Below, in pieces: positions 36,028 through 44,395 of a stretch of 64,000 nucleotides of DNA. The stretch is from assembly GCA_964615095.1 (NCBI GenBank), contig CAZTPX010000003.1, positions 94,997 to 158,996 on the forward strand, given 5' to 3'. How positions within the stretch are numbered: position 1 is the first letter of the stretch; each line of letters opens with the position of its first letter. This DNA comes from JANXQG01 sp964615095 (lineage in GTDB: Bacteria > Planctomycetota > Planctomycetia > Pirellulales > Thermoguttaceae). The position numbers and the translations under genes are program-made. The notes beneath the pieces were generated by a model that was not told where the DNA came from, did no database searches, and worked only from the letters and a program-made list of their open reading frames with translations.

Positions 36028-36330
36028 CACGGTCGGCGGCAGGTATGGATGACGTAGAATAAGGGGCATGAGGAGGATGCCGATAATATAGGCTATCGGC
36101 AAAATAGAGAAAAAGAATTTGCCTAGCTTGGCAGGGCCTTTTCCCCGCCGCCGATTTTCTTCGCCGCTAGAATTGACGCTACAGCGTTCTGGAGTTTTCG
36201 CTCGGAAGGCTGCTACCTCTCCGCTGGCCGATCGCCAGGCCGCCAGCGGCGAAGCAAGAAAGCCAGGCAGTTTACTGGCAGCGGCATGCGATTTGGGATG
36301 CGCTGTTGCCGCCCTGGCTCTTGAAACAGC
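36028..36330. other. Intergenic, contains diverged repeat copy 2
   Basis: About 300 bases between two minus-strand genes. Apart from the 36155-36222 repeat I see no gene or RNA. Confidence 0.45.
36155..36222 (+). repeat. Diverged direct repeat, copy 2
   Basis: Partner of 35498-35570. Translated on the minus strand both copies give similar but interrupted peptides, so they may be relics of one coding sequence. Confidence 0.45.
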
Positions 36331-36690
36331 CTACGGCCGAACTGCCGGCACAATAGCTCGCCGGCCGACTGCCATAGGTGGTTGGTGATGAGCACGGCTA
36401 AGGCAAGTTGTCGATTGGGCTGGTCCTATCCGACGTGTTGACCGCTTTCGATGCTGGGGATGGATTTCCGGTCGAGCTTTCCGACCGCATCGCTGTTCCA
36501 GAGCGAGAATGAACTGCTCAAATGCTTTAGGCCCGAGAATCCGCTGGAGTACCTTTTGGCGATGAACAGGAATGTGTTCCGGCGCCTGGATGAGCAGTTT
36601 CACACGTTTGCCGCCGATTGGGGTTGCCGTGATACGAATGTCGTTGCCGATGAAAATACCGTCGTCCGAATCGATCTTGAGAACCAGCAT
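36331..36690 (-). CDS. CsrA-like RNA-binding regulator with C-terminal extension
   Basis: 119 residues with a near-perfect Shine-Dalgarno (AAGGAGG, 5 bases before ATG 36690). Residues 1-50 follow CsrA/RsmA: MLVLKIDSDDGIFIGNDIRI, then IQAPEHIPVHRQKVL. CsrA binds GGA motifs in mRNA leaders. Leu4 and the Arg of VHR are kept, but the usual Arg6 is absent (KID replaces the usual xRK). A tail of about 60 mostly basic residues follows and is not part of CsrA, so the reading frame may run on past a lost stop. Possibly a diverged, specialised or decaying copy. Confidence 0.78.
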   Translation of the reverse strand: MLVLKIDSDDGIFIGNDIRITATPIGGKRVKLLIQAPEHIPVHRQKVLQRILGPKAFEQFILALEQRCGRKARPEIHPQHRKRSTRRIGPAQSTTCLSRAHHQPPMAVGRRAIVPAVRP

Positions 36691-36799
36691 TTTTTTCCTC
36701 CTTGACTGGGCTGTCTTTCGTGCCCCCTGGCGTCCATCGTTTCAGGGCGTAGCGAATGATAGCAATGCTAGCTCAGCTAGCAAATAGCAGTTTTTGATT

Positions 36800-36958
36800 T
36801 TTCCGACACGACGCCTCGCCGTCGCGGCAACGTCGGCCAACGGTATTGTCGAAGCCCTGGAAATGGCTGTGGACGATGGCCGTTTCGTCTCGTGCGTCCA
36901 GTGGCATCCCGATGGCGTGCTTGGCATCGATCTGCACGGGGATGCCCACGTTGACTAG
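36800..36958 (+). pseudogene. Remnant of peptidase C26-type glutamine amidotransferase, 3' end only
   Basis: An open plus-strand frame translates as LAVAATSANGIVEALEMAV followed by VSCVQWHPDG. This is the C-terminal signature of gamma-glutamyl-GABA hydrolase-type (PuuD) amidotransferases, containing the catalytic His of QWHP. It ends at TAG 36956-36958. No upstream part of the enzyme is present and no start codon fits, so it is a truncated remnant. Confidence 0.6.
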
Positions 36959-37066
36959 GAAATCGGCCTCGGAACACTTCTCGGTCTTTTGCGACTTGTC
37001 GAGGATGTGATTTGGATTGTTGATGCGTTCATCACCGAATGGACGGATGGGTAACGGCTTTTTCCG
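36959..37066. other. Short gap with no gene
   Basis: About 110 bases between the amidotransferase remnant and the Mrr-like gene. Nothing recognised. Confidence 0.4.
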
Positions 37067-38077
37067 CTAACTGATCCACGAACTGACTAACGTGGCCGAC
37101 GTGATATTCCCACGGTCGTCAAACGCAACTGTCCACTCTCCTCCGTCACCCGCACACGGGCCAGCATTGCAACCGAAGGAAATGTTTACAACAGATGCTT
37201 CCTCACGACGAGCAGAGAGATAGAAGCCATTTGAGCGTCGGGAGTTGAAAAACGAGTTCAGACTCATGCCCTTGTCGAATGCCTCGTTGATTAGCGTGAT
37301 TGCGAACGGCTTCTTCTCCTCTTTTCCGACAATCCGAAAGAATTCCGTCAACTGGTTGTCCGTAATCATGTTTCGGGCTTCATGTATCGCCTCTTTGCGA
37401 GATAGTTTTCTTCGTCCATTCGGATTCCATTCGCTGACTCTGGGTGCCCTTCTGGGCTGTTTCTTGACAAGGCGGTTGTAGTCGCTCCAAACAAATTCTG
37501 GTGCGCTTCGGGGCCAATACTGCTCAAGCATTGCGACCAACTGATTTCTGTCAATGAGCGTAATGCGAGAGTCCTTTGCAGCCAACGCTATTGCAGAAGG
37601 AGTGAAAGACGAGGTTGTCACCACGAAACCAAGGTCGGCCCCGTAGTAAACCATCGCTCCCAGGATTTCCTGGACCGCGCTATTCCCAACTTTATCCTTC
37701 CAGTGCTTCGTTTGTATTACAATCTTTTTGCCATCCTGCGACTGGCAGCAGGTATCGGCTCCCTGGTCATTGATGGGTGTTCCTTCAACATTCAAGTAAC
37801 CAGCTTTGATGTAAAGGGCGACGATGAATTCCTCAAATTGTAGCCATGTCATATTGTCAACTTCTTCGATGCGATGGAAACGATGGTATCGTTCCCATTC
37901 CTCGCGTGCCTTCTTCTCCTCGTCGCGTGCCTCCTGCTCCTTTCGTTGCGCGGTCCATCGGTCGGCCTCCTCCTGCCTCTTCCTGGCCTCTTCGAGATCA
38001 GAAAGGCGTGGCTGTTGCGGCTGGCTCTTCCCAAACACTCGCCGCCAAACAAGACTGCAATAAGACCAGATAGTCAT
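37067..38077 (-). CDS. Mrr-like restriction endonuclease-fold protein, membrane or coiled-coil tethered
   Basis: About 336 residues from ATG 38077 (38089 is possible). A short hydrophobic N-terminus (TIWSYCSLVWRRVF) is followed by a charged coiled coil (about 25-65, SDLEEARKRQEEADRW). The PD-(D/E)xK core starts MTWLQFEEFIVALY. NDQGADTCCQSQDGKKIVIQ supplies Asp and the TKHW lysine follows; VQEILGAMVYYGADLGFVVT is the Mrr_cat second half. A C-terminal part of about 150 residues is unassigned. Such proteins cleave DNA, often modified DNA. It is last in a minus-strand block with HTH and TIR-like genes. Confidence 0.85.
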   Translation of the reverse strand: MTIWSYCSLVWRRVFGKSQPQQPRLSDLEEARKRQEEADRWTAQRKEQEARDEEKKAREEWERYHRFHRIEEVDNMTWLQFEEFIVALYIKAGYLNVEGTPINDQGADTCCQSQDGKKIVIQTKHWKDKVGNSAVQEILGAMVYYGADLGFVVTTSSFTPSAIALAAKDSRITLIDRNQLVAMLEQYWPRSAPEFVWSDYNRLVKKQPRRAPRVSEWNPNGRRKLSRKEAIHEARNMITDNQLTEFFRIVGKEEKKPFAITLINEAFDKGMSLNSFFNSRRSNGFYLSARREEASVVNISFGCNAGPCAGDGGEWTVAFDDRGNITSATLVSSWIS

Positions 38078-38334
38078 ACACACCAACAATACGGCAGTCC
38101 AGCATTATTGTGTCTATACATGAAGCCAACTTTCTTCAAAAGGGCAATGTCGCGTCTGACCGTCTTTTCGCTCATGCCCGATGCCGCCGTCATTTCCTTG
38201 ACTGTCAGGCCCTTGGAAGCGGACACCAACTGTTCCAATAGCCGCCACTGGCGCACAAGGGTCGATTCGTCGGCGTGGTCTTGGCGGCGAATGCGGTGGG
38301 TGAGGAGGGGCAGATGTTCGGGCATGTTTTGCAA
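38074..38334 (-). CDS. HTH protein resembling the N-terminus of a WYL-type regulator
   Basis: 86 residues. A winged HTH is visible (SKGLTVKEMTAASGMSEKTV, then RRDIALLKKVGF). This is the standard beginning of WYL-domain repressors that often control defence loci. The WYL domain itself is missing: the frame stops about 15 residues after the HTH. It may be a truncated gene or a stand-alone DNA-binding regulator. Its 3' end overlaps the start of the nuclease gene. Confidence 0.7.
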   Translation of the reverse strand: MQNMPEHLPLLTHRIRRQDHADESTLVRQWRLLEQLVSASKGLTVKEMTAASGMSEKTVRRDIALLKKVGFMYRHNNAGLPYCWCV

Positions 38335-38352
38335 GTCTCTGAATGCTCCAAA

Positions 38353-40083
38353 TCAGGGCTTTGGCGACCTTGTGACGGTGAAGGGCTTGCGATCCCTCGC
38401 ATTGATACAGTCCAAAGTGTCCACATCGGAGGACAACACCATCGAATCAATGCTTCCATTCCCCCATGAGACCTGATACGTGCGTGTCTTCTCATCGAGG
38501 CACGTCCAAATACCCGTACCACCGTCGGTCAACCACTTCGCAGTACCGTCGTGCTGGAATTCAGCGATGTCGCCAGCAGGCCAAACCCACTTCCCCACCA
38601 TCGGACTGACCATCCCCTTGTCCTTGAGCCACTTGGAAAGCTCGGCGGGGATCGTCTTCTTTGGGTCTTGGGGATCGAACGGGCGGTACAGTTTGCCAAC
38701 GAGGTCGGTGTGAAGAGTCTTTAGTGTCTTGTCCTTGAGCAGGCATACGGACTTTCCGAGACCGTACAGGTAGCCGACCTCAAGCGACACGTTGGGGTTG
38801 AATTCGTCTACCTCAAGTCGCTCAAAAACGGCAATTCCGAAGCCGCATCCATAGATGTAGGTAAGGACGTTCGGCCAAAGGTCATCGTGATAGTGCTTGC
38901 CATCTGCGCGGACCGCAGTTATGCCGAACGGCCGCAATGCCTGCTGGATGCCATCGACAATACTCGTATGCGCATCGGTACTGCCGAACCGCATCATAAC
39001 GAAGGCGACCTTGCTGGGATCAGGATGCTCTTTCTGAAACTGTTTTAGGCTGTCGATAATTTCCGTTGGGACGTTCATCGTCTTCCTCGTTTCTAGGTGG
39101 TTGCAGGCCACTCGCATCCAGCCGATGCGTTGCTCCTCTGTCAGTTCCCGCCACCTATTTTCTGTCAACCCTGTTGTAAGTTCACAGACTACAGCGCACA
39201 ATCGCTGGTCGTCTTCGTCGGACAGTCCTCCGACGTTCTTGAATGACAACGCAGGCGGCAAAAGCGGGAACCCTTCCACTTGCAACAATCGTGCGGCAAG
39301 GTGTTCGTAGGGGTTCTCAATCGGCTGATCTTTGTTGAGAGGGGCGAGGCGTCCCGTTACGGTCAATAGCCCTTCCAAGAAGTTCAATATGCCTGCCTTG
39401 GCTTGTTCTGCTACTAGCCGATTCTCAGAATCCTGCTTTGCCATCGCGCTTGCCACAGCCGCATCACCCTGCCGAGGAGCAAACCAAGCACTCCCTGACC
39501 AACGAGGTTCGGCAATGAGCTTACGGAAATCATCGAGATCGTCGGGCCAATCACGGCGAATAATGGGAGTGGCCTTTGCCGACCATGCTGCGATATTGTT
39601 CCACGGCCACGGCTCAAGGCTGGCAAGTTCATCCTTGAGGCCGCGCAATCGTTGGTGAGCATCGCTGGTCATTTCATTCCTCCTTGCCTGCCGTCTTTCC
39701 ACTTCGTTTCCGCACTCCTTCTTCAGTCCGTTCACTTTGCGCTCTAACAGAGCAATCTCCTCGATTGCGCGATTGTACTCGCGCGTAGCATTGTCCAATT
39801 CCTTACTCGCATCGCTTTCGATCCCCCGAAGGGTGCTGGACCGAATCGTGCTGTTTGACAGACCACGGGAAATCAAGTCCTGCTCAGCCCGACCCTTCTC
39901 TCGTTTGACGGCAACTTCCAACTCCCTGTTGAAGTCCTTGAGTTTCTCGGCCAAGTGACTCCGCTTCAGGTTGAGCAAATCGACATCTATGCTGGACACA
40001 TCCAGCCGTCTCAAGTCCGCCACGGTTTCACCCACAAATCTTAGGAATCCACCAGTCAGCGAGATTATTGTTGAGGGGTCCAT
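38353..40083 (-). CDS. Coiled-coil protein with TIR/deoxyribosyltransferase-like domain and C-terminal beta domain
   Basis: 576 residues from ATG 40083, which overlaps the end of the upstream remnant by 4 bases. Layout: a short hydrophobic start (TIISLTGGFLRFVGE); a long coiled coil at about 40-155; a helical middle at 165-345; a Rossmann-like domain at 358-470 beginning KVAFVMMRFG, with ADGKHYHDD and NPNVSLEVGYLYGLGKS. The Glu in NPNVSLE is where TIR-like and nucleoside 2-deoxyribosyltransferase-like effectors carry their catalytic Glu. A last beta-rich domain (GKWVWPAGDIAEFQHDGTA, then GTGIWTCLDEK) completes it. A defence effector that cleaves a nucleotide is the best guess; this is inference. 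Confidence 0.8.
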   Translation of the reverse strand: MDPSTIISLTGGFLRFVGETVADLRRLDVSSIDVDLLNLKRSHLAEKLKDFNRELEVAVKREKGRAEQDLISRGLSNSTIRSSTLRGIESDASKELDNATREYNRAIEEIALLERKVNGLKKECGNEVERRQARRNEMTSDAHQRLRGLKDELASLEPWPWNNIAAWSAKATPIIRRDWPDDLDDFRKLIAEPRWSGSAWFAPRQGDAAVASAMAKQDSENRLVAEQAKAGILNFLEGLLTVTGRLAPLNKDQPIENPYEHLAARLLQVEGFPLLPPALSFKNVGGLSDEDDQRLCAVVCELTTGLTENRWRELTEEQRIGWMRVACNHLETRKTMNVPTEIIDSLKQFQKEHPDPSKVAFVMMRFGSTDAHTSIVDGIQQALRPFGITAVRADGKHYHDDLWPNVLTYIYGCGFGIAVFERLEVDEFNPNVSLEVGYLYGLGKSVCLLKDKTLKTLHTDLVGKLYRPFDPQDPKKTIPAELSKWLKDKGMVSPMVGKWVWPAGDIAEFQHDGTAKWLTDGGTGIWTCLDEKTRTYQVSWGNGSIDSMVLSSDVDTLDCINARDRKPFTVTRSPKP

Positions 40084-40085
40084 GC

Positions 40086-40505
40086 CTAATGCTCCCATAC
40101 CGTTACCAAAACCCCATTTCCGATCAAAGCATCAAACTGCAACTCCACCTGCTGCGGCAGCGGCCCGCCCGTGACCAACATTCCAAGCTCCATGTTGATG
40201 CTGAAAGCGTATTCCGTCAGGTTCGCACTGGACAGGAACAGGCAGCGGCCATCGGCCACGGCACATTTGACGTGCAGGGTGCCGACTTTGCCGCCCTCGG
40301 CCACCGCCCGCTTCTCTTCAGGCCAGTAGTCGACCGCCGCACACGCCCCTACGTCGGCCCCGAGGGCTTGGATAGTGTCGTATTCGCCCTGCCCCTCGAC
40401 GCAATTGGGCGTTTCCACGACGACGTTAATTTGCACGCCGCGACGGGCGGCGCTGACAAGGGCCTGCCCAACATGCGGAATCCTGTAGACCGCGTACCGT
40501 AGTCA
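40086..40505 (-). pseudogene. C-terminal half of a DrmC-like phospholipase D protein
   Basis: The frame reads VYRIPHVGQALVSAARRGVQ, then ...GTLHVKCAVADGRCLFLSSA and NLTEYAFSINMELGML. The HxK(x)4D motif (HVKCAVAD) is the phospholipase D signature. The ANLT and NMELG blocks match the PLD protein DrmC of DISARM phage-defence systems as I remember them. The N-terminal half and a start codon are missing: the frame joins an AlbA_2 fragment in a different frame at about 40505. It overlaps the start of the TIR-like gene. Confidence 0.7.
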
Positions 40506-40879
40506 GCCTTCAGGTAGAACGGACGGGCTTGCTTGTCGTCGGTCTTAATGATGCCGACTTGCTTGCCCTCGAAGGTGAAAGCCTCGTAGGAGAATTGCGG
40601 CGGGCGGTTCGTCAGATGGCTCACGAACTGCTGCAAAGAATGGTCGTCAAGATGTTCGGAGACGCCGACCACGTTGCTGCGCCCGCCCCGCACTTCCTCC
40701 ACGCCCCTGAGAATGTAGGCATCAGCCCGTCGCCACGCATTGGCGAAAGCCAAAATGTCCTTCAGCACTTCGGACTTCTCCTCGTCGGTTGCCTTGGAGA
40801 AGGGGTATTGCTCCTTCTTGAAGTCGAGCGTGGTTCCCTCTTCTTCGTTCAGCAGGCGTTCAAATAAGGCGGCATCCAT
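40505..40879 (-). pseudogene. AlbA_2 (Schlafen-type) domain fragment
   Basis: From ATG 40879 the protein opens like AlbA_2 proteins: EEEGTTLDFKKEQYPFSK, with ILAFANAWRRADAYILRGVE and an end at ARPFYLKADYG. AlbA_2 domains are putative DNA/RNA-binding modules often found in defence or regulatory proteins. After about residue 125 the sequence switches into an alternate frame over the DrmC-like fragment and continues as nonsense to 40349, so the 3' half has been lost by deletion or fusion. Confidence 0.7.
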
Positions 40880-41342
40880 GATGAAACTCGACGCTATTCA
40901 ATCCTCTTGATTTTGGCAATCGCGGCCAGGATGTATCCAACTCGTCCTCGTCCCGTCAGTCTATCACCACGACTCCCCAGATCACGACCAACCCCGCTAA
41001 TGGATTTTCTGCCAAGGTATGGTCTGCCTGCACTCCGTGCCTATGGGTTTTACCTCTATCTGGGGGCAATAACCTTCGGTGGAAGTTTCAGAACAGTGCG
41101 TAAATCGCTATTCTACCCCTAGTGAATGGGGGCCGCAACAAGCCCGTAAAGTGCAAGAACTTGGCGAAAATGTGCCGATTATGCGGGCCGTTTTTCGGCT
41201 TTTCAGCATGGGACTGTCGTGCGGCACTCCCCCACGGGGGAAAATGCCCCATTCGGCACGATTCCCACGCTGGAAATTGGGGATCGTCAGCAGGTCCACT
41301 CGCGTAGAATACAGCGATGCTAACCCAAAGGAGAAACGAGAA
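40880..41342. other. Intergenic region, nothing recognised
   Basis: 463 bases between divergent blocks. It probably contains promoters for the minus-strand block and for the small gene at 41343. No repeats or RNA genes found. Confidence 0.4.
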
Positions 41343-41693
41343 ATGGAAGCGAGATTGAAGAAGCTGGAACGGTTGAACAAGGTTCTTTTTGCGGGCATCG
41401 CCTTGGCCCTGTTGCCGTGGGTCGTCGCGGCGGCAAAGACGATTCCCGACTTGATCGAGGGCAAGAGTGCAAAGTTTCAAACGGTCACGATGGTCGATGA
41501 GAACGGAAACAGCGTCGGGGGCCTTGTTGGCAAAAAGGACGATTCCGCCCTCACGATCAAGGACAGCAGCGGCCAAATCAGAATCGTCTTGGGCTTCTGG
41601 AAAGGACACCCCAGCCTTCTCTTTGCCGACAAGAAAGGCAATATCGTGGCGACTTACGCTGAAAAGGACGGCCTGTTTGAAAGCGTCGAATAG
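41343..41693 (+). CDS. Small membrane-anchored hypothetical protein
   Basis: 116 residues from ATG 41343, preceded by AAAGGAG. One N-terminal membrane segment (NKVLFAGIALALLPWVVAAA) follows a short basic helix. A beta-rich domain with repeated short strands comes next (TVTMVDENGNSVGGLVGKKD; LLFADKKGNIVATYAEKDGL). No family recognised. In-frame upstream codons exist, but the ribosome site favours this start. Confidence 0.7.
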   Translation: MEARLKKLERLNKVLFAGIALALLPWVVAAAKTIPDLIEGKSAKFQTVTMVDENGNSVGGLVGKKDDSALTIKDSSGQIRIVLGFWKGHPSLLFADKKGNIVATYAEKDGLFESVE

Positions 41694-42125
41694 CCATCCG
41701 ATAGCCATGTCAAGGAACGCAGTTATCATCGTGTCGCATCGGAAGACGAGTGGATCAAGATTTGGCAGCGGCATAAAGGTGCGAAGGAATCAAAAGACTA
41801 CGATCTCTTCTACAATCCCCTCGGCCTCCCATCCATCGACTTTGAAAAGTGCATGGTCGTTGCGGTTTTCCAAGGTAACGACGTGAATAGTGCAGGGCTG
41901 AAGGCAGTCGCAATTTTGGAAGAGAAGGATCGCCTTGTCTTGAGGTTTCAGAACAAGTCGTATCAGACAATGGGGTACGGACAAGTTGACGAAGGCGAGC
42001 GGGTGACGGTCTACGGATTCTTTGTGCTGCCCCGATCTAGCAAGACGGTGGTGTTGGAGGAGAATGTCCAAAATATCATTGGGCAGCCGCCCGTGTGGAA
42101 GGAACGAGCGAGCTTGTCCAAGTGA
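41694..42125 (+). pseudogene. PrcB_C-like protein fragment lacking its start
   Basis: The open frame reads EDEWIKIWQRHKG, then IDFEKCMVVAVFQGND and YGFFVLPRSSKTVVLEENVQ. I recognise this as a planctomycete secreted protein related to protease-complex C-terminal (PrcB_C) domains. No ATG/GTG/TTG gives a normal N-terminus or signal peptide before the domain; the first in-frame ATG (41853) is already inside it. It abuts the stop of the preceding gene. Confidence 0.6.
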
Positions 42126-42171
42126 CGGCTGGCATCCCACTGCCCCGTGGAGAACCAAGGCGGCCAACCGA

Positions 42172-42477
42172 ATGAGCAACATCGAACCTAGCCACCGCCC
42201 CTTTCAATACAGCCTGTCGTCGCTATTCGTCCTTACGACGGTCGTGGCCGTATTCTGTTCGCTCGGCGTTGCCACGGATTGGGGATTTCCCATCGCGCTT
42301 GCTGCGGGAGTCGGCTTCTGCTTCATCGGCTTCGGCCCACTTTCGTTGCGGAGGCACCCCAAGGCAGGGTGCGTCTTCGTGACCGTGGGTTTTCTTCTCA
42401 GATTCCTTGGCCCGCTGCTTATCGTCTACGGGCTTATGTATTTCACGGACTGGCTTCTGGGGCGTCTGCTGCGGTAG
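42172..42477 (+). CDS. Small membrane protein
   Basis: 101 residues from ATG 42172. Three hydrophobic segments are present: LSSLFVLTTVVAVFCSLGVA, FPIALAAGVGFCFIGFG and FLLRFLGPLLIVYGLMYF. The start FQYSLSSLFVLTTVVAV resembles the short conserved N-terminal motif of many small planctomycete membrane proteins. Function unknown. A strong hairpin follows the stop. Confidence 0.7.
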   Translation: MSNIEPSHRPFQYSLSSLFVLTTVVAVFCSLGVATDWGFPIALAAGVGFCFIGFGPLSLRRHPKAGCVFVTVGFLLRFLGPLLIVYGLMYFTDWLLGRLLR

Positions 42478-42499
42478 AAAGTTGCGTGGCGCAACTTTC
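42477..42499 (+). terminator. Hairpin at the stop of the small membrane gene
   Basis: GAAAGTTGCG and CGCAACTTTC form a perfect 10-bp stem with a 3-base loop, overlapping the stop codon. No T-run is long enough to be sure of intrinsic termination. Confidence 0.55.
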
Positions 42500-42515
42500 C
42501 TGCCCAAACTCGAAG

Positions 42516-43095
42516 TCATGGTCCGCCCCAAATATAGGGACTGCCTTTTTCTTTCAGGCCCTCGATGTTCGAGGGGACAATCCATTGCGCCCGATCATTG
42601 GTCCAAAAAGAGATTTCGAGACAGGGATCGTAAACATTGACGCCGCTATCCCGTTTGCGAAGCCAGTACGTCCAAGTCGATCCAAGCCACTTCTCCTTTG
42701 GGCCTTTCGTGTAATCGAGCCGACTGAAATCAGGGTCGCCGATCAACTCTGCAACCCGTTCCTTCGACATGCCGATTTCCAGCTTTGGAAAGTTCTTGAC
42801 GATCCTATCCTTCCTGACTTGCGATGCCTCGTAAGGGTATCCTAAGAATCCAAATGCACCGACAGTGAGAAGCGATAGCGTGGAAGGTTCAGGGGCGGGA
42901 ATCGTCAAAGCGAAAACTGTACCGTCGCCACGGGCACCGCCATACGCAGTCATCCCATAGAGGGCCGAGCCGCTGAGCGTCAAACTGCCAAAGGGATTCT
43001 TGCCGTTTGGCCCGTTGAAATCAAGCAAGTCCCTGTATTCGCTGCCGTCCGTGTTGATGCTGAAAATATCCCCGTCGTTGTAGGCACCGCCATAC
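42516..43095 (-). pseudogene. Chimeric remnant: GloVer-type repeat / PEP-CTERM end joined to a BamE-like domain
   Basis: The minus-strand frame reads IYDTYGGAYNDGDIFSINTD, then LTLSGSALYGMTAYGGARGD (choice-of-anchor GloVer repeats) and a PEP-CTERM-like APEPSTLSLL anchor start. It then changes without a stop into a BamE/SmpA-like segment (FPKLEIGMSKERVAELIGDP). The N-terminal repeats and start codon are missing: upstream the frame runs into the gene at 43099-43512. It is best explained as joined fragments of two genes. Confidence 0.6.
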
Positions 43096-43098
43096 GTG

Positions 43099-43512
43099 TC
43101 ATAGATTCCCCTGCCTTTCCCACCAAGCCTGATCGTATTCTGCTTTCGAGACCATCAGGACTGCATCGCCCGTTGGGGATGCCCCAAGATAACAATGGCC
43201 CCCGTTGCCCCGAGCCACGACCTCGATCTTCTCAGCGGATTCGAGCCACCCCTCCTGAGAATGATGCCACGCGAAGGCGAGAGCCGCCCCATGCCGACGA
43301 ACTCCAAGTTCCCGATCCACGGGGTAGGCGGTCAAGGAGACTCCACCATAGACTTGGACAAATGGCAGCGAGTGCAGGTTCACGGGCTCGGCATTCGCGT
43401 CTTCGAGGGGCCGAAGGTGGTCGGCCATCCGTTGTAGACCGTCCCCGTCGCCGCACACCAGGATCGTGTTGGCCCCCTTGAATTGCTCGAAATATCCGAG
43501 TCGAACCAACAT
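43099..43512 (-). CDS. Hypothetical protein
   Basis: 137 residues starting 3 nt after the stop of the upstream HEAT-repeat gene, so probably cotranscribed and translationally coupled. The C-terminal part (EKIEVVARGNGGHCYLGASP) contains no motif I can name. Codon use matches the surrounding island genes. The downstream end is immediately followed by the GloVer/BamE remnant. Confidence 0.6.
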   Translation of the reverse strand: MLVRLGYFEQFKGANTILVCGDGDGLQRMADHLRPLEDANAEPVNLHSLPFVQVYGGVSLTAYPVDRELGVRRHGAALAFAWHHSQEGWLESAEKIEVVARGNGGHCYLGASPTGDAVLMVSKAEYDQAWWERQGNL

Positions 43513-43515
43513 GGC

Positions 43516-44394
43516 CTACTCGTTCTGTCCCTTGACTTTCCAGCCCAGGAAATGCGCCACGTCATCGGCTGCATCGTGGGCCTGCCCGCGAACGTAAGGA
43601 TCGGCGTCCGTCAGCGCGTTCTCAATGATGGGCCGCACCACGCCCTCGTTCAGCTTCCGAAATCGTCGGGCAAGATGGCCGAATCCGAGAACGGCATTTC
43701 CGCGTACCGTCGCGTCCCGATGCGCCGATAGCCTGATGCAAACTCCCTGTGACCATTCCAAATCCTCATGGTACATCGAGACACTGATCGGGACGACGTA
43801 GAGTTCGGCAGGATCGTCGCGGGCAATCGCGGCCTCGGCTTCTTCAGCGGTGGAGTCTGGTGGTCGCTGATAGTGCATCGCCTTGATGCCCCGCTTTGAT
43901 ACTTCGACAGCTTTTACAAGCGAGCGATGAATGGTATCGAAGTCTGCCTTCGCTGGCAGGAAGGATGAGGCGACGGTAAAAGCCCCCTTTCGATGCGCGA
44001 TCCTCAAGAACCTTTGCCTATGGACCTGCGAAACCGAAAGGTCAGTTATGCTTGAAAATGGAATTATGACCACCTTCGAGGAAAACCGTCCTTTGGGCAC
44101 GAAGATCGCGGCGGGCGTAAGAAGAATTCGCTGGGTGCGAATCAGACGATGAATCGCCATGAGAAGAAATATGAATACGCCGCACAGGCTCGTAACCGCC
44201 AAAGTCCACCAAGTACCCGCCGCTATTTCTGGCGGGAGTTTTATTCCCCAGATTCTAAGACCGAAGTTCGAGCAAGCCAAGACTGCGGCTACGGTGGCGG
44301 CTGCTCCACACAGAAGCACGCCAAACAGGATCGCGGACCAACGAGGCTTGTACTCGTATTCGTGGTCTTGAAGGTCTGGCATGTCGTCGGCCAT
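43516..44394 (-). CDS. Membrane protein with PH-like and HEAT-like parts
   Basis: 292 residues. Two membrane segments (AILFGVLLCGAAATVAAVLA and WTLAVTSLCGVFIFLLMAI) precede a PH-like beta stretch (ILLTPAAIFVPKGRFSSKVV). A helical end reads like HEAT repeats (AHRDATVRGNAVLGFGHLAR; DADPYVRGQAHDAADDVAHF). Function unknown. Lies between a small membrane protein gene upstream and 43099-43512 downstream, forming a three-gene minus-strand cluster. Confidence 0.7.
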   Translation of the reverse strand: MADDMPDLQDHEYEYKPRWSAILFGVLLCGAAATVAAVLACSNFGLRIWGIKLPPEIAAGTWWTLAVTSLCGVFIFLLMAIHRLIRTQRILLTPAAIFVPKGRFSSKVVIIPFSSITDLSVSQVHRQRFLRIAHRKGAFTVASSFLPAKADFDTIHRSLVKAVEVSKRGIKAMHYQRPPDSTAEEAEAAIARDDPAELYVVPISVSMYHEDLEWSQGVCIRLSAHRDATVRGNAVLGFGHLARRFRKLNEGVVRPIIENALTDADPYVRGQAHDAADDVAHFLGWKVKGQNE

Positions 44395-44395
44395 C

